Position numbers and translations under genes: made by a program
DNA from: CAZYBC01 sp964645645
GTDB taxonomy: Bacteria; Patescibacteriota; Microgenomatia; UBA1400; PJMF01
Reading direction: 5' to 3'
Length of the DNA: 11,486 nt
Assembly: GCA_964645645.1 (NCBI GenBank)
Contig: CAZYBC010000030.1
Location: 1-11,486, forward strand
Notes under the pieces: generated by a model
Seen by the model: the letters and a program-made list of their open reading frames with translations, nothing else
Told to the model about the DNA's origin: nothing
Databases searched by the model: none
Part shown: piece after piece, positions 1-6,226 of the stretch
Layout of the letters: each line of letters starts with the position of its first letter
Position numbering within the stretch: the stretch's first letter is position 1

Positions 1-1
1 T

Positions 2-76
2 TGGTGACCCCATCGGGATTCGAACCCGAGTTAGTGGAATGAGAATCCACTGTCCTAACCACTAGACGATAGGGCC
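2..76 (-). tRNA. tRNA-Glu (anticodon CUC)
   Basis: The reverse strand folds into a complete cloverleaf. It has a 7-bp acceptor stem with two G-U pairs, a 3-bp D stem with a TAGTGGTTAG loop, a GTGGA/TCCAC anticodon stem around loop TTCTCAT (anticodon CTC, reading GAG), and a TCGGG/CCCGA T stem around TTCGAAT. The discriminator is A and the terminal CCA is encoded in the DNA (positions 2-4). The D-arm resembles bacterial tRNA-Glu. Total length is 75 nt with CCA. I see no convincing promoter in the AT-rich DNA upstream of its 5' end (77-150). Confidence 0.96.
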
Positions 77-231
77 GTGAGTAAAATTTTTACGTAATAA
101 AAACAGTTTACTTTGCAAAAATTTTTATTATTTGTTAAGTTATGCTCTCTAAAATTTTAACTTTTAATTGAGAATTTCCAATTTAATTATTAACAAGTTA
201 AAAAATTTCTTTAGCCCTCAAATTATACTTG

Positions 232-258
232 GCTAGCTGAGTTTCAGCAAGCTTTTTT
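232..258 (+). terminator. Rho-independent terminator (plus strand)
   Basis: GCT-A-GCTGA (232-240), loop GTT (241-243), TCAGC-A-AGC (244-252) form an 8-bp stem with one A-A mismatch, followed directly by six T (253-258). The minus strand lacks a T-run on the other side, so it works in the plus direction only. No plus-strand gene is visible upstream within the window, because the tRNA lies on the minus strand. It may end a transcript entering from the left or an unrecognised small RNA. The T-run is also the left copy of a target duplication. Confidence 0.7.
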
Positions 259-261
259 ACG
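253..261. repeat. Target-site duplication, left copy
   Basis: TTTTTTACG, identical to 398-406. It overlaps the T-tract of the terminator at 232-258, so the element appears to have inserted at the end of a terminator and duplicated it. Confidence 0.7.
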
Positions 262-262
262 G

Positions 263-397
263 GGCACATTTACCCTGATGGTACAAGATGAAGAGTAAAT
301 TCCAGGAAGCATCGGGGATTTTCAAACATTTTTGGATGGTTAAAACGGCAGCTAAATTCTGCAATTACCTAGTTTGTACCATCAGGGTAAGTGTGCC
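263..397. mobile_element. MITE-like element, 135 bp, with 24-bp terminal inverted repeats
   Basis: The left arm (263-286) and right arm (374-397) are inverted copies matching at 23 of 24 positions; the single difference (269/391) would be a G-U pair in RNA. Both begin GGCAC at the outer end. The element is flanked by the 9-bp direct repeat TTTTTTACG (253-261 and 398-406), as expected for a target-site duplication. There is no coding capacity inside. It therefore looks like a non-autonomous element moved by a transposase encoded elsewhere; no transposase is in the window. Each arm also contains a small TACC-n5-GGTA hairpin, so a REP-doublet-like element is an alternative, but the target duplication favours a DDE-type MITE. 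A related end lies at 11379-11409. Confidence 0.75.
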
Positions 398-406
398 TTT
401 TTTACG
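398..406. repeat. Target-site duplication, right copy
   Basis: TTTTTTACG directly follows the outer end of the right inverted repeat (…GTGCC). The exact placement of both copies at the element borders is what makes chance unlikely, despite the T-rich composition. Confidence 0.7.
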
Positions 407-410
407 CTTA

Positions 411-440
411 TTTACTTTTTAATTTTATTAGTGTTATATT
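411..440 (+). promoter_or_regulatory. Candidate promoter of the TasA/SipW operon
   Basis: TTTACT (411-416) is separated by 18 nt from TATATT (435-440). A TG at 432-433 makes it an extended -10 (TGTTATATT). Transcription would begin near 447, leaving a leader of about 160 nt before the ATG at 609. It lies only 14 nt past the right end of the mobile element. In AT-rich DNA such matches arise by chance, so this is a candidate only. Confidence 0.4.
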
Positions 441-567
441 GGCTCCAGCCTTTTACTATTGGTTTTAAGATCAGTAGTAGTTGGTTTATTAAATTTGTAG
501 TGAAATTTTAGCTGAGTCTATTACAACTTTATTTCACAAAAAATTGATTAGTTGGCATAAGGTTTAG

Positions 568-603
568 CCTTTTTCTGCCACTTTCCACCCAAGAAAGGGG
601 GTG
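568..603 (+). promoter_or_regulatory. SD block and possible SD-sequestering fold of the first TasA-like gene
   Basis: The SD-containing block 591-603 (AAGAAAGGGGGTG) ends 5 nt before the ATG at 609. CCTTTTTCT (568-576) can pair with 592-600 to give a 9-bp stem with two G-U pairs and a 15-nt loop, burying the SD. A competing small stem, CTTTC (581-585) with GAAAG (593-597), would also cover part of it. The 13-nt SD block matches that of the second TasA-like gene (6208-6220) at 12 of 13 positions. The regulatory role is inferred. Confidence 0.5.
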
Positions 604-608
604 CAAGG

Positions 609-1304
609 ATGAAGAGAATTCTTAAAAGTTTATTGCTTTTAGCTTTAGTGGGTTTTACCACAGTTAAAGCTACACAAGCTTATTTTTCTAGCACAGTCAC
701 AGCTAATGAAAATGTGATTAAAGCTGGTACTTTACTCATGGGTTTAGCGTCAACCAAAGATTTAACCGCTACTGGGACTGCTTATAATTTGGCTTATGAT
801 CGTTTAATGGACGATGGCGGGGTGCTAAATAATTTGGCTAAATTTCCAGCTTTAGAAAATATGCAACCTGGTCAAAGCCAAGTAGTTTATTTTTCTGTTT
901 ATAATCGGGGTACTTTACCTTTTAATTTCCGTTTTGCTTTTGATGGAGATTGGACTAATTTACCTAATTACAGCAGTGATAGCGGTTTAAAAGATCGGGT
1001 AAAAATTACTCGGATTGATCGTTTAGCTACTCGTGGTTGGGTATCTGGTGAATATGGTCCTTACAATATTAATAATTGGTTAGTTGGTTATGGTTTTGTT
1101 TGGGATAATGAGGCTGTGGCTGGGGCTTGGGGAGCAACGGCTTGGAATGAATATCGAGCTGAGGGGGCTACTTTAGAGCCTAAGCAATTCCAAGTTTATA
1201 AAGTGACTTTCACTTTAGATCCTGAAGCGCCTAATGCTTATCAAGGTGCCACTTTCTTATATGAAATTGACGCCCAAGCTAAGCAAACTAATGCTACTTG
1301 GTAA
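609..1304 (+). CDS. TasA/camelysin-like secreted protein with SipW-type signal peptide
   Basis: This 231-aa protein is a likely surface-fibre or matrix subunit exported by Sec and cut by the SipW-type peptidase encoded next door. Residues 1-24 form a leader with charged MKR, a hydrophobic stretch at about 7-17, and TQA before YFSS; cleavage after A24 is expected. The start of the mature chain (YFSSTV…ENVIKAGTL) follows the TasA pattern of an aromatic start, an N/D-rich turn and AGTL. A motif near residues 84-105 (LENMQPGQS…VYNRGTLPFNF) corresponds to the TasA LKPGD…ENNGSL segment. The C-terminus has NAYQGATF, matching the family's N-x-YQG strand, and it ends ATW. The start is set by the strong SD at 594-601. 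It is first in the cluster and followed by a 10-bp hairpin before the peptidase gene. The family call is firm; the fibre role is inferred. Confidence 0.82.
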   Translation: MKRILKSLLLLALVGFTTVKATQAYFSSTVTANENVIKAGTLLMGLASTKDLTATGTAYNLAYDRLMDDGGVLNNLAKFPALENMQPGQSQVVYFSVYNRGTLPFNFRFAFDGDWTNLPNYSSDSGLKDRVKITRIDRLATRGWVSGEYGPYNINNWLVGYGFVWDNEAVAGAWGATAWNEYRAEGATLEPKQFQVYKVTFTLDPEAPNAYQGATFLYEIDAQAKQTNATW

Positions 1305-1317
1305 TTGTTACTATTTT

Positions 1318-1341
1318 AATCACCCAAGTAATTGGGTGATT
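1318..1341 (+). promoter_or_regulatory. Perfect 10-bp intercistronic hairpin between the TasA-like and SipW-like genes
   Basis: AATCACCCAA (1318-1327), loop GTAA (1328-1331) and TTGGGTGATT (1332-1341) form a perfect stem ending 4 nt before the ATG at 1346. No T-run follows, so a standard intrinsic terminator is unlikely. It occupies the place where a ribosome binding site would lie, and no SD is visible for the downstream gene. Plausible roles are protecting the 3' end of the upstream message or limiting translation of the peptidase gene. Confidence 0.6.
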
Positions 1342-1345
1342 GCTT

Positions 1346-2023
1346 ATGGCAACAAAAACCGGAAAAAAGTTTTCTTTATCCGCTGTAATTAGCGAAATTT
1401 TTCAGTTATTACTGATTGTTTTTTTAGTGTTGTTAAATGTGGCTACTTTTGGGGTAAAAATTCCATTTTTGTCACAAAAGGGGTTTAACTTTTTTGCCGT
1501 TACTTCTGGTTCTATGACACCGGCTATTCCAGTGGGATCGTTAATTAAAGTGCAGGCAGTAGAACCAGAGCTTTTAACTCAAGGTGATGTGATTACCTTT
1601 AATAATAGTACTGATGGTAAGGCAGTTTATGTCACTCACCGGATTGCTGAGGTTAAAAAAACCGAAGAGACTGAGCAGATAATTGCTGATGATTCGGAAA
1701 CCAGTGAAAGAAAATTAACTACTTACGAATTTATTACTAAAGGCGATGCTAATAATGCTCCAGATGCAAGGCCAGTGCCTTTTAGCAAAGTGGTTGGCCA
1801 ATATCAGTGGCACATCCCTTATTTGGGATATTTAACGGCTTTTGCTCAGACTAATAATGGTTTTATCTTATTAGTGATTTTCCCGGCGGTAATTTTAGTC
1901 ATTTGGGAAGTAGTTTCGTTAGTGTTACAGTTTTCGTCAGCTAGCAAGTTAAAATCAAATCAGGAGATAGCAAGGCTAAAAGAAGAATTAGCCGCTATTA
2001 AAGATCAACCAAAAAATGAATAA
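1346..2023 (+). CDS. SipW-type (Ser-His) signal peptidase I
   Basis: This 225-aa membrane serine protease removes leaders from Sec-exported substrates and belongs to the ER/SipW/archaeal subclass. One span covers about residues 17-36. The catalytic box VTSGSMTPAIPVGS holds Ser56 in SGSMxP. GDVITF (80-85) follows, then VTHRI with His98 in place of the Lys of bacterial P-type enzymes, and then KGDANNAPD (132-140) with the conserved GD and Asp140. A second span is at about 172-196, followed by a charged helical, possibly coiled-coil tail to the C-terminus. All catalytic residues are present. ATG 1346 is preferred to TTG 1340, which would fall inside the upstream hairpin; neither has an SD. The last 8 nt overlap the next gene's start. 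Its neighbours' leaders indicate they are its substrates, as with SipW and TasA in Bacillus. Confidence 0.9.
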   Translation: MATKTGKKFSLSAVISEIFQLLLIVFLVLLNVATFGVKIPFLSQKGFNFFAVTSGSMTPAIPVGSLIKVQAVEPELLTQGDVITFNNSTDGKAVYVTHRIAEVKKTEETEQIIADDSETSERKLTTYEFITKGDANNAPDARPVPFSKVVGQYQWHIPYLGYLTAFAQTNNGFILLVIFPAVILVIWEVVSLVLQFSSASKLKSNQEIARLKEELAAIKDQPKNE

Positions 2024-4793
2024 ATTACGTTTATTTTTTACTACTGGCAAACTGTGTTTAATTGGCTTAATTTTAGCAGTGGTCATTGTTAGTTCTGGGC
2101 AAAATATGGCCAGCCTTACTCAAGCTGTTTTTACTTCTAGTGTTCAAGCGGTAGCTAATAAAATCAGCACTGGTTATTGGCAACCAGCCACACCTGTTTT
2201 TGAAGGCTTTAATTTAAATACTCAGTCTAGTTTGCCTAATGAACAACCCTTAGATTTAGGCTGTGGAGTTTTAACTAATGGCGGTGATCCTCTCAGTCCT
2301 AAGGTGGCTTTAAATTGGCAGGCGGTTAAGGGGAGTCGAGTTATTTATCAACGTGAGCAAATTGATCCGAATGGTTTAGTAAAAACTGATTTTTATGAAA
2401 CTAATCCCTATACTGATTTTTTGTCTTTTGAGTCAGATCATGGTCTTAATGGTTTATGGCAGTGGCGAGTAAGGGCGTTTGAAGATGTTAATCTAGATGG
2501 GATTTTTACGTCTGAGGTTGATCTAGCCTCTGAGTGGAGTAATTATTGTCAGCTTACTTTGGATAGTTTACCTCCGGCAGTGGCTTTTACTAATATTCCT
2601 TTAGTTAATCCTTTAGTAACGAGTATCAAGACTTTTTCTTTAAGAGGAACTTTAATTGATCCTCACTTAGCTAGTTATCAACTTAAAATTTATCAGTCTG
2701 ATGGAGCAGGTAGCTCTGGTGGTAACTTAGTAGCTGATAGTGGCTTAATTGCTACCACTGATTCCCCATACGAACGAGATTTATATGTTTGGCAAATTGA
2801 TCAGCTTAATGGTTACTATTTAGTAGAATTAAGCGCTACTGATAGTTTAACCAATACTCAAACAATTCATCAGTTAGTGCAAATTATTAATCCCGATCCA
2901 GCTGGTTCAACCATTACTGTCACTAATAGTCCAGAAAAAGAAATTGTTAATCGAGTTAAAAACTCTAGTTTTGAACAAGGTTTAAATGAATGGCAAGCTG
3001 TTGGTCAAATTATTCCTAAGTTGGCTGAAGAAGTTGACGGGGCTAAACAAGGTGACTGGCTGGCTCAATTAAGTCTGAGTCAAGACCCTAATCAAGCTGG
3101 GCCAGCTTTACTTAGTCAAAGCATTGATAACCAAGGTAAGGGCTTAAGAGCAATTAGTTTTTGGTATAAGTTGGCTGAATCTTTTACAACAACAAGTGTA
3201 GAATCACCTCTTTTTACGGTTTGGGTTAATGATCAACTCAAATTTCAAGTAGCTTTAGATCAGCTTCAGGATAAAAATTGGCAAATGGCTTCAATTTATG
3301 TAGCTGATTTAGATGTCAGTAACTTAAAGCTAAGTTTTAAATTAGAAGATCCTTTAAATTTAACAACTGCTCAACTTTATTTAGACCAGATTACAACTGA
3401 TGTAACGGTGGTTAATCAAGAAGCCTTATTCACTCTTTATAGTCAAAATCCAGCTAATACCGCTCAAGTTTTCTATCAATATGCGCTGGGCGGACAAACT
3501 ATTCAAAATCAAGGTGATCCTGGTTTAAGTTTTAAATTAACTGCTCAACCAGATAAACAAGAATTATTTTTTTGGACAGTGAATCATTTAGGCATTGAAT
3601 CAGCTAAAAACAGAATTGAAGTTTTAGTTGACAATTCTGCTCCTCACAAGATTAGTGATTTAAAAGCCTACAACGAAGGAGAAGGAGAATATAGCCTGGA
3701 GTTTACCGCGCCAGCAGATAATGTTTTTAGTAGTGTGCGCAATTATGAAGTACGCTATAGCACTCAACCGATTACAGCAGAAACTGATTGGCAAAATTTA
3801 GCACAAGCTGAGTTTTTAGAAAGTAATGTTTTACTCAGTCGTGCCCAAGCACCATTACCAGCTGGTTCAGCAGAAATTTTAGTGCTTAAAAATTTAGATG
3901 TTAATGAAAATTATTATTTTGCCATTAAAAGTTTTGATGTAGCTGGCAATATTTCAGCCTTATCTAATGTAGCAACGGCGCAAATGGTTCAAAGTCAGGC
4001 CGAGATTATTAATTTGCCAGTGGTGATTAATGAAATTGCTTATAATCCTGTGGGAGATGATAGTGGTCAATGGCAAACTGGTGAATGGGTAGAATTATAT
4101 AATCAAGGAGACAAAGAGCTTAATTTAGCTAATTGGTCTATTGTTGATGCCGCTGGCAAATCTTTAACTATTACTTCTGCTAACAGTGATAATAACTTAA
4201 ACCTAGCTGATGCTGGCGAAACCATTATTCCAGCGCATGGCTGGTTGGTGGTTTATAAAAATGGCGCTAGATTTTTAAATAATGATGGAGATAGCCTAGC
4301 TTTATATAATCAAAATCACCTTTTAGTTGATGCTTATTTTTATCAAGCTTTAGCGGCAGAAGGGCAAACTGAAGCTCGTGTAACTGATGGAGTAGATGAA
4401 TGGTCTTTTGCGAGTTTAGCTACTCCTGGTAGACCAAATGCAGTTGCTTTGGCAGATCTACAAGCTCAAGCAAAACTTTATCAACAAGATTTAGATCAAA
4501 TGATGATTAAAATTTTTGATGCTAATAATTATCAAACTGCTCAATATACTTTAACTTACAATCATCTTTATGAAGGTCAAACCGTGGCAGAAGCAATTAC
4601 CGGTGAAATTAAGATTGATAGTTCAATGCTAGAAATTAATGATTTATATCTAGGCACTTGTTCTACCGGTGGTATTTGTATGCCTCATCTTGAAATAGAT
4701 TCAGGTTCATTCAGTCTAACAGTGCAATTAGTAACGGCAAATGGTGAAGCGCAAGTTTTAACTAGCAATTTATCAGGAGATTGGCAAGAATGA
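2016..4793 (+). CDS. Large secreted multidomain protein (SipW-type leader, jelly-roll-like, FN3-like, lamin tail domain)
   Basis: A 925-aa predicted exported surface protein. The leader has a hydrophobic core at 12-27 and TQA at 35-37 before VFTSSV. It closely resembles the leader of the first TasA-like protein, so it is a probable substrate of the adjacent peptidase. Regions in order: an extracellular beta-rich part (about 55-300); a jelly-roll/carbohydrate-binding-like module opening with NSSFEQGLNEW (about 311-461); an FN3-like module (about 541-651, ending FAIKSFDVAGNIS); and a lamin tail domain (about 668-808; VVINEIAYNP…GEWVELYN…WSIVD, ending ATPGRPN). The C-terminal segment holds LGTCSTGGICMPH. 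ATG 2016 overlaps the upstream stop by 8 nt with no SD, suggesting translational coupling. Its TGA stop overlaps the next ATG. Lamin tail domains are common on Patescibacteria surface proteins. The exact role is unknown; adhesion or scaffolding is inference. Confidence 0.8.
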   Translation: MNKLRLFFTTGKLCLIGLILAVVIVSSGQNMASLTQAVFTSSVQAVANKISTGYWQPATPVFEGFNLNTQSSLPNEQPLDLGCGVLTNGGDPLSPKVALNWQAVKGSRVIYQREQIDPNGLVKTDFYETNPYTDFLSFESDHGLNGLWQWRVRAFEDVNLDGIFTSEVDLASEWSNYCQLTLDSLPPAVAFTNIPLVNPLVTSIKTFSLRGTLIDPHLASYQLKIYQSDGAGSSGGNLVADSGLIATTDSPYERDLYVWQIDQLNGYYLVELSATDSLTNTQTIHQLVQIINPDPAGSTITVTNSPEKEIVNRVKNSSFEQGLNEWQAVGQIIPKLAEEVDGAKQGDWLAQLSLSQDPNQAGPALLSQSIDNQGKGLRAISFWYKLAESFTTTSVESPLFTVWVNDQLKFQVALDQLQDKNWQMASIYVADLDVSNLKLSFKLEDPLNLTTAQLYLDQITTDVTVVNQEALFTLYSQNPANTAQVFYQYALGGQTIQNQGDPGLSFKLTAQPDKQELFFWTVNHLGIESAKNRIEVLVDNSAPHKISDLKAYNEGEGEYSLEFTAPADNVFSSVRNYEVRYSTQPITAETDWQNLAQAEFLESNVLLSRAQAPLPAGSAEILVLKNLDVNENYYFAIKSFDVAGNISALSNVATAQMVQSQAEIINLPVVINEIAYNPVGDDSGQWQTGEWVELYNQGDKELNLANWSIVDAAGKSLTITSANSDNNLNLADAGETIIPAHGWLVVYKNGARFLNNDGDSLALYNQNHLLVDAYFYQALAAEGQTEARVTDGVDEWSFASLATPGRPNAVALADLQAQAKLYQQDLDQMMIKIFDANNYQTAQYTLTYNHLYEGQTVAEAITGEIKIDSSMLEINDLYLGTCSTGGICMPHLEIDSGSFSLTVQLVTANGEAQVLTSNLSGDWQE

Positions 4794-6136
4794 AATTATC
4801 TATTAAATCCTTAAATACTAAATTACTTACAGGTTTGCTTCTTAGTACTGTTTATTTGTTGGCTACTTTTCAACCAGTTCAAGCTGATTTAACAGTTGTT
4901 TGTCCAAATTCTGATTTATCAGCGCAGAAAGCTCAGGTAATTTGCCAGTTACAAGCCGGTGAACGGCTTTTTGATGATAGTACTTTGTTAATGCCGGGTA
5001 TTACTTTAAAACAAAATTTAGTGGTACAAAATCAAGATCAAGACGAACCATGTGCTTTAACTATGGCCGTAACTAGAACTGATCTAGCTGAGAAGTTAGA
5101 TTTAGCTAATATTTTGTGGTTAGCTATTTATGATGCTGCGCAAACTTATTTTGGTCAAGTTGAGGCTGGTCAAGCTACTAATTTAAAAACTTTACATAAT
5201 TTATATCAAGTTGGGCCTTTGTCTTTGGGGACAATTTTGCCTAATTCTAGTCAAACTTTTACTTGGTTGGCTACTTTAGACGGTGAAACTGTTGGTAATG
5301 AATATCAAGGTAAAGCTAGTAATTTTGATTTAGCTTTAAATTTTGTTTGTGGAGTGGAACCAACTTCAGCTCCAGATTCACCCACTGGTCAAGTGAGTGG
5401 CGTAAGTACTAGCAATTCAGGTCCAGCTTCACCACCAGTTTGTAGTGATTCTAAACCCAGCCAAGCTCCAGCTAATTTGCAAATCACTGCTAGTGGAAAT
5501 AATAGCGTAAGTTTAAGTTGGTCAGCGGTAAGTCCGGTTACGCATTATGCTCTGATCTTTACTCGCAATGATGGTGAAGTGTATGGTGCTAATAATATTG
5601 GCAATGTTACTAATTACACCATTAATAATTTGGCCCCTGGATTTTCTTATATTTTTGAAGTCTTAGCGATCAATGGCTGTCAGCCTGGAGATCGTGCTCA
5701 AGTTAGTTCAGCTGTAATTGGGGGTATTGCTGTGGTTGGTAGACCTGTTGGTCCTAGTGGTGAAGTTTTAGGTGTTACTCAAGGAGAAAAACTTCAAGAA
5801 GTTCCTTCTGTTGAAGCTGAAAAATTGGGTGAGGTAGCGGGTTTAACCACTTGTGTTAAAACTAAATATTTTTTACCCTGGATAATTTTAGCTATTCAAG
5901 TTATTTTGATTATTTTATTTGAATATTGGCAAAGAAAAAATCGTAACTGGTTAAAACACTTAATAGTTGTGGCTGTAACAGGTTTATCTATTTTAGCTTT
6001 TTACTTATTAAAAGAGTGTAATTGTTATTTAAACTTATCTTTATTAGCCTGGTTTTGTCAGTGGTATTGGGTAGCGGCTAGCGTGCTCACTGGCTTATTG
6101 CGCGTTATTGCTTATATTTTTATAGAAGAACTTTAA
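4790..6136 (+). CDS. Membrane-anchored TasA-like/FN3 protein
   Basis: A 448-aa protein. Residues 1-32 are a conventional leader (…FQPVQA before DLTVVCPN), not the SipW type. Residues 33-190 show TasA-like landmarks: LMPGITLKQNLVVQNQDQ, LPNSSQTFTW, and NEYQGKASNFDLALNF near the end. A Ser/Pro-rich linker leads to an FN3 domain at about 226-306 (PANLQIT…VSLSWSAV…YTINNLAPG). The C-terminus has about three spans (360-378, 390-406, 415-445). Several cysteines in the outer part could form disulfides. ATG 4790 overlaps the upstream TGA as ATGA and follows AGGAG at 4775-4779. The in-frame TTG at 4781 sits too close to that SD and would only add three residues. By analogy with TapA in Bacillus, it may anchor the TasA-like subunits to the membrane; this is inference. 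Confidence 0.75.
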   Translation: MKLSIKSLNTKLLTGLLLSTVYLLATFQPVQADLTVVCPNSDLSAQKAQVICQLQAGERLFDDSTLLMPGITLKQNLVVQNQDQDEPCALTMAVTRTDLAEKLDLANILWLAIYDAAQTYFGQVEAGQATNLKTLHNLYQVGPLSLGTILPNSSQTFTWLATLDGETVGNEYQGKASNFDLALNFVCGVEPTSAPDSPTGQVSGVSTSNSGPASPPVCSDSKPSQAPANLQITASGNNSVSLSWSAVSPVTHYALIFTRNDGEVYGANNIGNVTNYTINNLAPGFSYIFEVLAINGCQPGDRAQVSSAVIGGIAVVGRPVGPSGEVLGVTQGEKLQEVPSVEAEKLGEVAGLTTCVKTKYFLPWIILAIQVILIILFEYWQRKNRNWLKHLIVVAVTGLSILAFYLLKECNCYLNLSLLAWFCQWYWVAASVLTGLLRVIAYIFIEEL

Positions 6137-6167
6137 TTCAATTTCATTAATGTCAGTTAATCTGTCA

Positions 6168-6219
6168 GCTTCCTTTTTAAAATAAATTTAGATTAACAAA
6201 TTTATTTAAGAAAGGAGGT
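6168..6219 (+). promoter_or_regulatory. Long leader hairpin that buries the SD of the second TasA-like gene
   Basis: AAATAAATTT (6180-6189) and AAATTTATTT (6198-6207) are a perfect 10-bp inverted repeat with an 8-nt loop. Beyond one A-A mismatch (6179/6208) the pairing continues for 11 bp: 6168-6178 with 6209-6219, including CCTTTTT against AGAAAGG and three G-U pairs. The outer stem covers the whole consensus SD (AAAGGAGGT, 6211-6219). This could act as an on/off or temperature-sensitive translation switch. The same CCTTTTT/AAGAAAGG layout precedes the first TasA-like gene. Confidence 0.65.
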
Positions 6220-6226
6220 GAATTTA

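Larger units (their letters stand above)
77..608. other. AT-rich intergenic region with mobile element and 5' region of the TasA-like operon
   Basis: No credible coding sequence is present: the only ATG-started frames on the plus strand are very short, for example about nine codons from 142. Positions 77-231 are AT-rich with no recognisable motif apart from short A/T palindromes. From 232 onward the region holds, in order, a plus-strand terminator, a MITE-like element with target duplication, a candidate promoter and a fold around the ribosome binding site. Each is listed separately. Confidence 0.7.

Noticed and set aside
263..397. CRISPR-like or attachment-site interpretation of the inverted repeats near the tRNA
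   Set aside because: There are only two arms, inverted rather than direct, with no spacers; no tRNA 3'-end fragment or integrase gene is present, so an integration site at the tRNA is unsupported.
586..1338. CACCCAA in the leader loop (586-592) complementary to TTGGGTG in the hairpin (1332-1338), as a long-range contact
   Set aside because: Seven nt over 740 nt is expected by chance, and the second partner is already in a perfect local stem.
1340..1345. TTG start for the signal peptidase
   Set aside because: It falls in the 3' arm of the hairpin and adds only two residues; ATG 1346 is more plausible.
4781..4789. TTG start for the TasA-like/FN3 protein
   Set aside because: It is only 1 nt from the SD-like AGGAGA; ATG 4790 gives normal spacing and an ATGA overlap.
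4790..4793. UGA recoding (code 25)
   Set aside because: The TGA stop overlaps an SD-preceded ATG, and genes otherwise end sensibly at TAA; the standard bacterial code explains everything.
6151..6168. TGTCAG direct repeat, 12-nt period, before the second TasA-like gene, as an operator
   Set aside because: Only six bases, two copies, and no promoter that it clearly overlaps.
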